The position numbers and the translations under genes were made by a program. The notes under the pieces are model-generated. The model was not told the origin of the DNA and made no database searches. It was given only the letters and a program-made list of their open reading frames with translations. From positions 1 through 7,051 of the forward strand of contig JAHEAS010000177.1 of the NCBI GenBank assembly GCA_024642645.1: a stretch of DNA of 7,051 nucleotides. Reading direction: 5' to 3'. Numbering within the stretch: position 1 is the first letter of the stretch; each line of letters starts with the position of its first letter. Positions 1 to 6,502 of the stretch are shown here, one piece after another. Source of the DNA: Saprospirales bacterium. GTDB taxonomy: Bacteria; Bacteroidota; Bacteroidia; Chitinophagales; Saprospiraceae.

Positions 1-2887
1 TGATAATGCCACCACCTTGGTCAAGCGGAGCACGTACTTCATTTCCGAGATCGTTCAAGACAGCAGTTTCTTTAGCCTCACCAGTAGCCAAACCATAGTA
101 CTGGTCGAGTGAGAATACATCGCCACCTTTTTTCACGTCAATCAAGAAGCTCAAAGACAAGTTGCCGAAGGAGAACGTGTTGTTCATACCTCCAGTCCAA
201 TCTGGGTTGACGTTACCGATAAGTTCAGCTGAGCTGGTCGTAGATACATAGTAACCAGAAGCGTTCACGACTTTGTCGTTCTCGCCAGCATCACGCTCGC
301 CATTTCCATTAGCATCATAGTAAACAAAGTTTTTGCCCTTGATAGTACCATAAGGCTCTCCAACAGAAGCGTTGATAGTTACACCACCCTGCATGGCAGC
401 AAGCTGAAGGTTGTCAATGCCACCAAGGCTAATTACTTCGTTGCGGTTGCGAGCCCAGTTGAGGTCCATGCGCCACTTGAAGTCAGGTGTGTTGACCGGA
501 CGGAGGAACATCTGTACTTCCCAGCCCCTGTTCTCTACATCACCAGCATTGATAAACTTGGAATTGAAGCCAGAAGCTCTTGAAATAGTAGCAGGAAGAA
601 TCTGGTCAACAGTGTTCATCTTGTAGTAAGTGATGTCGAAGCCCAACATGTCCTTCAGGAAGCGAAGTTCCAAACCACCTTCGTAGCTGGTAGTACGCTC
701 TGGCTTAAGGTCTGGGTTATTTTTTGTCGTTACGACAGAAGCTGTTGGCGCATTGCCAAAAGCAGTGCCTAGGTTATAAACATCCGTAACACTACCCCAA
801 GGAGCTGTGTTGCCCACCTGCGCATAGTTCAAGCGAAGTTTACCAAAGGTGAATGCGTCGCTTTCTCCCATGAGCCTTGAAAAGATAATACCCAAGGATG
901 CAGAAGGATAGTAGTAGATATTGTTTCCAACTGGCAAAGTTGATGCTTGGTCGCGGCGTCCGGTCAAGTCGAGAATAGCCCAGTTGTTATAAATCAAGCC
1001 TGCCTGTGCAAAAACACCGTCCACCTCAATATCCGTCTGTGTTTCTAACGGAGCTTCGATTGGGTTCTTGGAGTTCGTCAGGGAGTAAAGACCTGGTAAA
1101 GACAAGCCACCGTTTGTTTTGGCACGGATAGAAGCGATGCCTTGCTTACGGATGTTCGTTCCAATCAATGCGTTGAATTTTAGGCCATTTGCAAGGTTTA
1201 TATCCTTAAACTGCCCCATGAGGTCATAGTTCACTTCTTGGTAGTTGCGGTTGAAACGCTGGTACTCAGAAACATCTACACTACCTACAGCAATGCGCTC
1301 TTCTTGAATTTCACTGTATTGGTCAAGCGATACACGACCAATTACGTCAAACCAAGGCGCAACATTGTAAGTCGTGCTGAGGTATCCAAAGTAGCGGTTA
1401 CGATGGTCGGTCGAAAAGTTCTCGTATCTCACCCAATAAGTATTGTCCCAGTAAATTGGCACAAGGTCGGTTGGGTCAGCCCAGTTCCAAGTAACGTTTT
1501 GTCCGGTGCGGTCGTAAGCAGCTTTTTGTTCCTTTACATCCACGTTCACCTGCCACCACTGGCGGAAGCTGCCCATCTGGTTTTTGGAGTCATAACCTGT
1601 GCCATAGCGGCCAGTACCGTCCGTTGAAGTGAAGTTGATGGAAGAATTAACGTGCAGCTTTTTATTCAGGTCATAAGCTGCACTGAAGTTGACAAGGTTC
1701 TTATCAATCTGGCTATTAGGCAAAATGCCCTTGTCCGTTGTGCGGGTGTAGCCAAGTTTAAAGAAACCATTGTCGTTGGTACCATCAATCATCACGCTGT
1801 TGCTGGTTCCTATTGCTGTTTCAAAGTAGGAGGTAGGGCCATTTTTAGCAGCTACCCAAGGCGTTGCCTTACCGTAGTTTGGTGAAGATGGGTCAAAAGC
1901 GTCCCACTGGTAAACCAGTACGTTTGGGTCGAATGGTGCACCCCAAGATGCATCCTCACTGGTTGGTGTTACCAAGTCATCTGTACCATCGCCATTGATA
2001 TCACGATAGAGGAATTTTCCAGTTGGGTCTTCGTAATATCCACCATATCCTCCACCATACTTGTTTTGAAACTCAACAAAAGTAGTTTTGTCAATTTTCC
2101 CAAAATTCACACCAGTGTTCACACTTACGCCAAGGCCTTTTGCTTTGCTTCCTTTCTTAGTGTTAATCATGACTACACCATTTGATGCACGTGAGCCATA
2201 AAGCGCAGAAGCAGCAGCACCTTTCAACACTGTAATTGACTCAATGTCGTCGGCGTTGATGTCGTTGGCAGCGTTGCCATAGTCATAACCACCGCGGGCA
2301 GTGGTTTGGTTGCCGGTGTTTGTGTTGGAGTTGTCCACTGGCACACCGTCAATCACGAAGAGGGCTTGGTTGTCACCTGTGAGCGACTTGGAGCCACGCA
2401 ATACGATGTTTGTGGAGCCACCGAGACTGTTGTTGCGCTTGACGCTCAAGCCTGCAACACGACCACTGAGGGCGTTCACTACGTTAGCATCACGAGTATT
2501 GGTCATTTCTTCGCCTCCAACCTTCTGTGCCGAGTAGGCCAGTTCGTTTTTGTAGCGAGAAACACCCAAAGCCGTAACAACTACCTCCTCCAGCACTTGG
2601 CCGGATTTCATCGTCACGTCCATTACATTGGAAGCACCAACAGTGACTTCTTGTGTAGAATAACCAGTGAAACTAAAAACGAGAACGTTGCCATCGCCGG
2701 ATACTCGGATGGAGTATTTGCCGTCAATGTCAGTAATGGTACCTGTAGATGTACCTTTTACGAGCACAGTTGCTCCGATTAGGGCAGAGCCGTCGTCGCC
2801 AGAAACCGTACCCATGATGGTTCGCTGGGCCAGCATAGCAGATATGCCAAACAGCGTTAGCACGAGGGCTAGTGAAAGTTTTTTCAT
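1..2887 (-). CDS. SusC/RagA family TonB-linked outer-membrane protein (3' end missing)
   Basis: This is a TonB-dependent outer-membrane channel of the SusC/RagA class, which imports glycans, peptides or other large nutrients with a surface SusD-like lipoprotein. The frame is open from the ATG at 2887 to the window edge, giving 962 residues. I recall family members of about 1,000-1,100, so roughly the last 50-130 residues are probably missing. Residues 1-20 are a signal peptide (MKKLSLALVLTLFGISAMLA, then Q). Residues 22-95 form a carboxypeptidase-D regulatory-like beta domain (GTVSGDDGSALIGATVLVKG). A TonB-box-like segment follows (LEEVVVTALG, 99-108). The plug spans about 115-246, with LFVIDGVPVDN (177-187) and SITVLKGAAASALYGSRAS (217-235), both SusC hallmarks. 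The rest is beta-barrel rich in aromatic residues. Acidic loops DINGDGTDD (296-304) and DANGNGERD (858-866) resemble calcium-binding loops. No STN domain precedes the plug. The family call is firm; the substrate is unknown. A susD-like gene should lie just beyond position 1. Confidence 0.95.
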   Translation of the reverse strand, partial: MKKLSLALVLTLFGISAMLAQRTIMGTVSGDDGSALIGATVLVKGTSTGTITDIDGKYSIRVSGDGNVLVFSFTGYSTQEVTVGASNVMDVTMKSGQVLEEVVVTALGVSRYKNELAYSAQKVGGEEMTNTRDANVVNALSGRVAGLSVKRNNSLGGSTNIVLRGSKSLTGDNQALFVIDGVPVDNSNTNTGNQTTARGGYDYGNAANDINADDIESITVLKGAAASALYGSRASNGVVMINTKKGSKAKGLGVSVNTGVNFGKIDKTTFVEFQNKYGGGYGGYYEDPTGKFLYRDINGDGTDDLVTPTSEDASWGAPFDPNVLVYQWDAFDPSSPNYGKATPWVAAKNGPTSYFETAIGTSNSVMIDGTNDNGFFKLGYTRTTDKGILPNSQIDKNLVNFSAAYDLNKKLHVNSSINFTSTDGTGRYGTGYDSKNQMGSFRQWWQVNVDVKEQKAAYDRTGQNVTWNWADPTDLVPIYWDNTYWVRYENFSTDHRNRYFGYLSTTYNVAPWFDVIGRVSLDQYSEIQEERIAVGSVDVSEYQRFNRNYQEVNYDLMGQFKDINLANGLKFNALIGTNIRKQGIASIRAKTNGGLSLPGLYSLTNSKNPIEAPLETQTDIEVDGVFAQAGLIYNNWAILDLTGRRDQASTLPVGNNIYYYPSASLGIIFSRLMGESDAFTFGKLRLNYAQVGNTAPWGSVTDVYNLGTAFGNAPTASVVTTKNNPDLKPERTTSYEGGLELRFLKDMLGFDITYYKMNTVDQILPATISRASGFNSKFINAGDVENRGWEVQMFLRPVNTPDFKWRMDLNWARNRNEVISLGGIDNLQLAAMQGGVTINASVGEPYGTIKGKNFVYYDANGNGERDAGENDKVVNASGYYVSTTSSAELIGNVNPDWTGGMNNTFSFGNLSLSFLIDVKKGGDVFSLDQYYGLATGEAKETAVLNDLGNEVRAPLDQGGGII

Positions 2888-2911
2888 ACTTAGCAATTTT
2901 ATTTAAGAGTA

Positions 2912-2919
2912 AAAAATTA
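2912..2919 (-). promoter_or_regulatory. Possible -7 box for the SusC-like gene
   Basis: On the minus strand this reads TAATTTTT, one mismatch from the Bacteroidota -7 consensus TAnnTTTG, inside an A/T-rich stretch (TATAATTTTTT). Transcription would start about 17 nt before the ATG at 2887. No convincing TTTG -33 element lies 19-21 bp upstream. The leader has no Shine-Dalgarno motif, only A/T-rich sequence, which is common in this phylum. The rest of the 160-bp spacer (2888-3047) shows no gene, no clear terminator for pdxJ and no repeat like the two further right. Confidence 0.3.
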
Positions 2920-3047
2920 TAACCTAATTCCTGTCTGTAATTTGAATGGATAATGCTCCTTATGGGATGGGACTTTTCTTGACAATTTCTTAACACAACG
3001 AAACAGCTGCCTGAAATGCGGCTTTGACGTAAAAAAATTTTGGCTAA

Positions 3048-3761
3048 CTACCGCAATTGCCGAAGGTACATTTGAATGGTATTCCCTAAGCCAAAATAAA
3101 GGGAATCGCTGATAAGTGCATGGCCGATGGAAACCTCCAGCAATCCAGGCACGTTTTCCTTATAATAGCGTAAATTTTCAAGATTCAAGTCATGCCCAGC
3201 ATTGATGCCGATGCCGATTTGAGATGCAAGTATAGCGCATCGGTGGTGAGATTCAGCGGATTTTTCTTTCTTTTTATAAAAATCATTGGCAAAGCCTCCC
3301 GTATAAAACTCTACCCGGTCCGCACCCACAGCCTTGGCACCCTCCACCCATCGCTCCTCTGCATCCACGAACAACGAAACCCGTATGCCTGCCGCTTTCA
3401 ACGCTGACACCACTTCTTTTAAGAAAGACGCATGGGCAACCGTATCCCAGCCTTGGTCAGAGGTAAGCACCCCTGGGGCATCGGGAACAAGCGTAGCTTG
3501 GTGCGGCTTATTTTCCAACACCAATTTCATAAAATCGGGCGTGGGGTTACCCTCAACATTGAACTCTGTTTTTACGACTGCCTTCAGCTGTGGCACGTCA
3601 TCATAGCGGACATGCCGCTGGTCGGGCCGGGGATGTACCGTAATGCCCTGCGCCCCATACTCCTCGCAGTCCATCGCCACTTGGACGAGATCCGGGAGGT
3701 TGCCGCCCCGTGAATTTCGGATTAGTGCGACTTTGTTGATGTTTACACTGAGTTTTGTCAT
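3048..3761 (-). CDS. pdxJ: Pyridoxine 5'-phosphate synthase PdxJ
   Basis: PdxJ is a cytosolic TIM-barrel enzyme that condenses 1-deoxy-D-xylulose 5-phosphate with 3-amino-2-oxopropyl phosphate to give pyridoxine 5'-phosphate, the last ring-forming step of DXP-dependent vitamin B6 synthesis. The 237-residue product has the usual family length. Recognisable elements are NINKVALIRNSRGG (7-20), ITVHPRPDQRH (40-50, with H43 and R45), E70 in FNVEG, T100 in the loop VLTSDQGWD, E151 in GADRVEFYTGG, INAGHD (186-191, with H190) and EVSIGHALISD (209-219, with H213). These line up with active-site positions I recall from the E. coli enzyme. The segment NIDH of E. coli is NINK here, as in Bacteroides-type PdxJ sequences. 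The start (ATG, 3761) matches the expected MTKLSVNIN opening. The gene is divergent from the CPBP protease, and its ATG lies 4 bp from a large inverted repeat that would be in its leader if transcription starts near 3900. The SusC-like gene follows 160 bp downstream on the same strand. Confidence 0.96.
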   Translation of the reverse strand: MTKLSVNINKVALIRNSRGGNLPDLVQVAMDCEEYGAQGITVHPRPDQRHVRYDDVPQLKAVVKTEFNVEGNPTPDFMKLVLENKPHQATLVPDAPGVLTSDQGWDTVAHASFLKEVVSALKAAGIRVSLFVDAEERWVEGAKAVGADRVEFYTGGFANDFYKKKEKSAESHHRCAILASQIGIGINAGHDLNLENLRYYKENVPGLLEVSIGHALISDSLYFGLGNTIQMYLRQLR

Positions 3762-3765
3762 AATG

Positions 3766-3886
3766 AGTTGGCAGTTTGCAGTCAGTTCGGCAGTTGCTTA
3801 GTCAGTGTCGGAAATGGCATCGGCAGCCTAATGAACTGCAAAACTTCAAGACTGACTGCCAACTGCAAACTGGCGAACTGCAAACT
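3766..3886. repeat. Imperfect inverted repeat built from 7-bp AGTTNGC units
   Basis: The left arm (about 3766-3797) begins with AGTTGGCAGTTTGCAGT and continues AGTTCGGCAGTTGC. The right arm (about 3850-3886) contains ACTGCCAACTGCAAACT at 3855-3871 and another ACTGCAAACT at 3877-3886. The 17-mers at 3766-3782 and 3855-3871 are complementary at 15 of 17 positions. The ten-base words AGTTGGCAGT (3766-3775 against 3855-3864) and AGTTTGCAGT (3773-3782 against 3862-3871 and 3877-3886) pair perfectly. Each arm is thus a short run of near-tandem heptamers, and the arms flank a roughly 50-bp centre (3798-3849) without obvious structure. The element fills most of the pdxJ/CPBP spacer. It could be an extragenic repeat of the REP or MITE kind, or a structured leader for pdxJ. 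No transposase or target-site duplication is evident. Confidence 0.8.
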
Positions 3887-3891
3887 AAACT

Positions 3892-3899
3892 TATCTTTG
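3892..3899 (+). promoter_or_regulatory. Candidate -7 box (TATCTTTG) for the CPBP protease gene
   Basis: TATCTTTG matches the Bacteroidota housekeeping -7 consensus TAnnTTTG at all defined positions and lies 27 bp before the ATG at 3927, giving an expected leader of about 20 nt. The -33 TTTG element is not seen at the expected distance, where the right arm of the inverted repeat lies. The box is plausible from position and sequence only. Confidence 0.45.
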
Positions 3900-3902
3900 G
3901 CG

Positions 3903-3910
3903 CAAATTTA
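3903..3910 (-). promoter_or_regulatory. Candidate -7 box (TAAATTTG) for pdxJ
   Basis: Read on the minus strand this is TAAATTTG, again a full match to TAnnTTTG, facing pdxJ. If used, transcription would begin near 3896 and the pdxJ leader would be about 135 nt, carrying the whole inverted repeat at 3766-3886. The nearest upstream TTTG on this strand is about 13 bp away, closer than the usual 19-21, so support is modest. It lies 3 bp from the opposed plus-strand box, so the two promoters would compete for polymerase. Confidence 0.35.
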
Positions 3911-3926
3911 AGAAAACAGGTATCAA

Positions 3927-4850
3927 ATGGACGACATCCAAATGGAGTCGGAAAACAACAGCACTTATTTTGCACCGAAGCCTGTCATGGTCTTACTGAC
4001 CATGATGATGCTCATCGGTCTTTGCGCCATTTTGGGCAATGGCCTGTTGGTACTGGCAGCCAGCCTGAAAGGTATGGGACTGCATGAGGCAATTAGTATT
4101 GATGAAAATAGCAGTGAAGGCAGCCGCTACTTCGTCCGGGCGGCACTGTTCATCAATCACATGGCCAGTTTTCTTTTGCCAGCCATTTTGACCTTTTGGT
4201 TTTTTTACAAAAAAAAGGGATGGAAGGCCGCTTCGCTAAATAGACTGCCCGATTTGAGCATCCTGCTTATCGGCTTGCTGTTCGTCATGTCAGCATTCCC
4301 GTTGGCACAAGTGGCTTTTATGGCTAATAAATGGCTGGTGGAGCAGTTCCCAGCATTGCAAAACTGGGTGCACACTGAAAAGCTGACCGTCAAGTTGATG
4401 GAAGGGCTTCTAGTCATGCAGTCGCCATGGGAGATGGTGGCCAGCCTTGTGGTCATGGCCATTGTGCCAGCACTAGGCGAGGAGCTGGTGTTCCGGGGCA
4501 TCGGGCAGCAGAAGCTCATCGAAATCACGGGCAGACCTGCCCTCGGCATTGCGCTCACGGCCCTGATTTTCAGTATCACCCATTTTGAAATACAGCGTTT
4601 TTTGGCCATCCTGTTACTTGGCCTCGTGCTTGGGTTGCTTTTTTATTGGACCAAAAACCTGTGGATTCCCATTGCAGCGCATTTCCTCAACAACGGCGCC
4701 CAAGTCTTTATCGCTTGGTTCAACCAAGATAAAGTGAGCCAGTTAAAAGACGGAGCAGGCGATGACTTGCCAATGACCGTCATCTTGGCCTCAGCCGCAG
4801 TATTTGTCACCTCCGGTTTTTTCCTTTGGAAAGAACGCAACAGTGAATAG
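3927..4850 (+). CDS. CPBP family intramembrane glutamic endopeptidase (CAAX protease/Abi-like)
   Basis: This is a polytopic inner-membrane protein of the CPBP (CaaX protease and bacteriocin-processing) family, relatives of the eukaryotic Rce1 protease. The 307 residues contain about eight hydrophobic segments, near 20-46, 72-94, 108-132, 168-183, 205-218, 224-241, 245-263 and 284-301. All three family motifs are present and intact: EELVFR (E185, E186, R190), FSITH (F215, H219) and HFLNN (H252, N256). These supply the glutamate, histidine and asparagine residues of the intramembrane active site, so the protein is probably catalytically competent. The ATG at 3927 gives a short polar N-terminus before the first helix; a second ATG at 3942 is possible. 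The gene is bounded by the two inverted repeats of this window, and the second begins on the last base of its stop codon. Bacterial substrates are mostly unknown and nothing here identifies one. The family call is strong; a role in bacteriocin immunity or protein maturation would be speculation. Confidence 0.92.
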   Translation: MDDIQMESENNSTYFAPKPVMVLLTMMMLIGLCAILGNGLLVLAASLKGMGLHEAISIDENSSEGSRYFVRAALFINHMASFLLPAILTFWFFYKKKGWKAASLNRLPDLSILLIGLLFVMSAFPLAQVAFMANKWLVEQFPALQNWVHTEKLTVKLMEGLLVMQSPWEMVASLVVMAIVPALGEELVFRGIGQQKLIEITGRPALGIALTALIFSITHFEIQRFLAILLLGLVLGLLFYWTKNLWIPIAAHFLNNGAQVFIAWFNQDKVSQLKDGAGDDLPMTVILASAAVFVTSGFFLWKERNSE

Positions 4851-4928
4851 GAATTGGGGAATTGGGAAATTGGGGAATTGAGTTGTTGTGGTTCCCAAAT
4901 TCCTCAATTCCCCAATTCCCCAATTCCC
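4850..4928. repeat. Near-perfect inverted repeat of 8-bp GGAATTGG units between protease and symporter genes
   Basis: The left arm (4850-4882) is four octamer units of the type GAATTGGG. The right arm (4895-4928) is the complementary series AATTCCCC. The 17-mer GGAATTGGGGAATTGGG at 4850-4866 pairs perfectly with 4911-4927. The inner 16 bp (4867-4882 against 4895-4910) pair at 12 of 16, giving a stem of about 33 bp with a 12-nt loop (4883-4894). The element begins on the last base of the protease stop codon and ends 7 bp before the symporter GTG, so it occupies nearly the whole 85-bp gap. There is no downstream U-tract, so it is not a standard intrinsic terminator. It could stabilise the upstream mRNA end, stop read-through, or be a dispersed extragenic repeat. 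Confidence 0.88.
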
Positions 4929-4935
4929 AACAAAA

Positions 4936-6477
4936 GTGAACCTTTCGCCCACCCTCATCCTCAGCATCATCATCGCCTATTTTGCGGTGCTCATTGCCAT
5001 ATCCAGGTACACCAGTCGCCATGCCGAAACCTCCGATTTTTTCATGGCAGGACGTAAATCCAGTTGGTGGGTCATTGCCATCGGCATGATTGGCACATCC
5101 ATTTCGGGCGTCACGTTCATCTCTGTGCCGGGCTATGTCAACTCCTCGGCCATGAGCTACATGCAGATGGTGCTGGGCTATCTGGTGGGCTATTCGGTCA
5201 TCATGTTTGTGCTACTACCGATGTACTACCGCCTGAATTTGGTATCCATTTACGGCTACCTGGAGCAGCGCTTCGGAACGACGGCGTACAAAACCGGCTC
5301 GGCATTTTTCCTCCTGAGCCGCACGGTAGGCTCAGCACTTCGCCTGTTTTTGATGGCAAAAGTGCTGCACACCTTCGTCTTTGAGCCCATCTTCGACATT
5401 CCGTTTTGGGTGACAGTACTGGTGACTATCGTACTAATTTACACCTATACATATAAAGGTGGCATAAAAACCATCATCTGGACGGATACGCTCCAGACGC
5501 TCTTCCTTATCAGCTCGCTCGTACTTACCATTGTGCTCGTCGGGCAGCACATGAACCTCGGCATCGGCGATCTCGTGCACACCGTCAGCAGCGACGACCG
5601 CTCACAAATCTTCTTTTTCGAGGGTGGGTGGGGCGACCCAAAAAACTTCTTCAAGCAGTTCACTGCCGGGGCCTTCATCGCCATTGTGATGAGCGGCTTG
5701 GACCAGGACATCATGCAGAAAATCCTGACGGTGAAAACGCTCAAGGGTGCTCAAATCAACATCTTCTCCTACTCCACGCTGCTGGTGTTGATGAACTTGC
5801 TGTTCATGTCGCTCGGCGTGTTGCTTTTTATTTATGCTGCGCAAAATGGTATCGAAATCCCCACCAAGGAGGTCACCAAATTTGCTGAAGGCGTGGCCAG
5901 TACCGCTGCCGTGCCAGACACTGACTTGCTTTTCCCGACCATTGCGTTCCACCACGCCCCAGCGATAGTGGGCATTTTATTCATTCTTGGAATTACGGCT
6001 TCCAGCTACGCCAGTTCCGACTCGGCCCTAACCTCACTCACCACGGCCTGGTGCATTGATTTTTTGGGCTTTGGCAAAAAAGACGTGAACAGCCCAGAAA
6101 ACGCTCGCACCCGCCGCAGGGTGCATTTGGGTTTTTCGGCCATTTTCTTTGTATTAATCATGGTGTTCCACTTTGCTGCCACGGGCGAGGTCATCAAGCT
6201 CGTATTCGATTCGGCGAGCATTACCTACGGGCCGCTGCTCGGGCTTTTTGCTTTTGGTTTTTACACAAAACGTCAGATTGCCGACCGCTGGTCGCTGGTC
6301 GTTTGCTTGGTTTCCGTGCTCGTCACGGGTGCAGTTTACCTGTACAATGGCTATTTTGGCTACCCAATTTTTGGCTACAAATTCGGTTTTGAGCTGCTGG
6401 TGCTGAACGGACTGATTACTTTCCTTGGACTCTTGGCCATTTCAAGGCCGGGAGATGGTAACTTTGCGAACCGCTAA
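4936..6477 (+). CDS. Sodium:solute symporter (SSS family)
   Basis: This is an inner-membrane secondary transporter that uses the sodium gradient to import a solute. From the GTG at 4936 the product has 513 residues, typical of the family, with roughly 13 hydrophobic helices from NLSPTLILSIIIAYFAVLI (2-20) to the C-terminus. Family features include DFFMAGRKSSWW (34-45) before the second helix, then GMIGTSISGVTFISVPGYV (50-68), the pair TYKGGIKTIIWTD (172-184) and LQTLF (186-190), SGLDQDIMQKIL (253-264), and the serine/threonine-rich helix SSYASSDSALTSLTTAWC (356-373) that in relatives lines the sodium site. Start choice: the frame is open further upstream, and a GTG at 4888 would add 16 residues (VPKFLNSPIPQFPTK), but these are encoded by the hairpin and look unlike the family. 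GTG 4936 gives the expected short N-terminus. Substrate (sugar, sialic acid, amino acid or other) cannot be read from sequence. The flavin-reductase gene starts 25 bp downstream. Confidence 0.93.
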   Translation: MNLSPTLILSIIIAYFAVLIAISRYTSRHAETSDFFMAGRKSSWWVIAIGMIGTSISGVTFISVPGYVNSSAMSYMQMVLGYLVGYSVIMFVLLPMYYRLNLVSIYGYLEQRFGTTAYKTGSAFFLLSRTVGSALRLFLMAKVLHTFVFEPIFDIPFWVTVLVTIVLIYTYTYKGGIKTIIWTDTLQTLFLISSLVLTIVLVGQHMNLGIGDLVHTVSSDDRSQIFFFEGGWGDPKNFFKQFTAGAFIAIVMSGLDQDIMQKILTVKTLKGAQINIFSYSTLLVLMNLLFMSLGVLLFIYAAQNGIEIPTKEVTKFAEGVASTAAVPDTDLLFPTIAFHHAPAIVGILFILGITASSYASSDSALTSLTTAWCIDFLGFGKKDVNSPENARTRRRVHLGFSAIFFVLIMVFHFAATGEVIKLVFDSASITYGPLLGLFAFGFYTKRQIADRWSLVVCLVSVLVTGAVYLYNGYFGYPIFGYKFGFELLVLNGLITFLGLLAISRPGDGNFANR

Positions 6478-6502
6478 TTTTTATGAAAAATAAGAATCAA
6501 AA

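Noticed and set aside
284..316. DANGNGERD loop (and DINGDGTDD near 1976-2002) as dockerin or EF-hand domains
   Set aside because: Single acidic loops of this kind are common in SusC barrels; no paired repeat or surrounding dockerin helix is visible.
1..2887. Possible frameshift or pseudogene in the SusC-like gene
   Set aside because: Translation from 2887 to the edge runs without a stop, with signal peptide, plug and barrel segments all in the same frame. Only the window edge truncates it.
411..2906. Several plus-strand frames of 70-158 codons opposite the SusC-like gene
   Set aside because: All lie antisense to a continuous coding frame with clear SusC motifs throughout; their translations show no domain or sensible composition.
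2730..2996. Minus-strand 88-codon frame over the start of the SusC-like gene
   Set aside because: It overlaps the SusC signal peptide and regulatory domain in another frame, starts in the A/T-rich leader and resembles no protein family. It is a shadow frame.
3766..3886. CRISPR array or direct-repeat locus
   Set aside because: Units are only 7 bp, nearly tandem and inverted between arms, with no spacers of regular length and no cas genes.
3927..4850. CPBP protease as part of a phage-defence or bacteriocin cluster
   Set aside because: Some family members were labelled Abi or immunity proteins, but the neighbours here (pdxJ, a symporter) are housekeeping genes and no bacteriocin or defence partner is present.
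4850..4928. Intrinsic (Rho-independent) terminator after the protease gene
   Set aside because: The stem is long and strong but no U-run follows on either strand, and the symporter start comes within 8 bp.
4791..5022. Minus-strand frames through the second inverted repeat
   Set aside because: They cross the hairpin and the ends of two well-supported plus-strand genes; the peptides are translated repeat plus antisense sequence.
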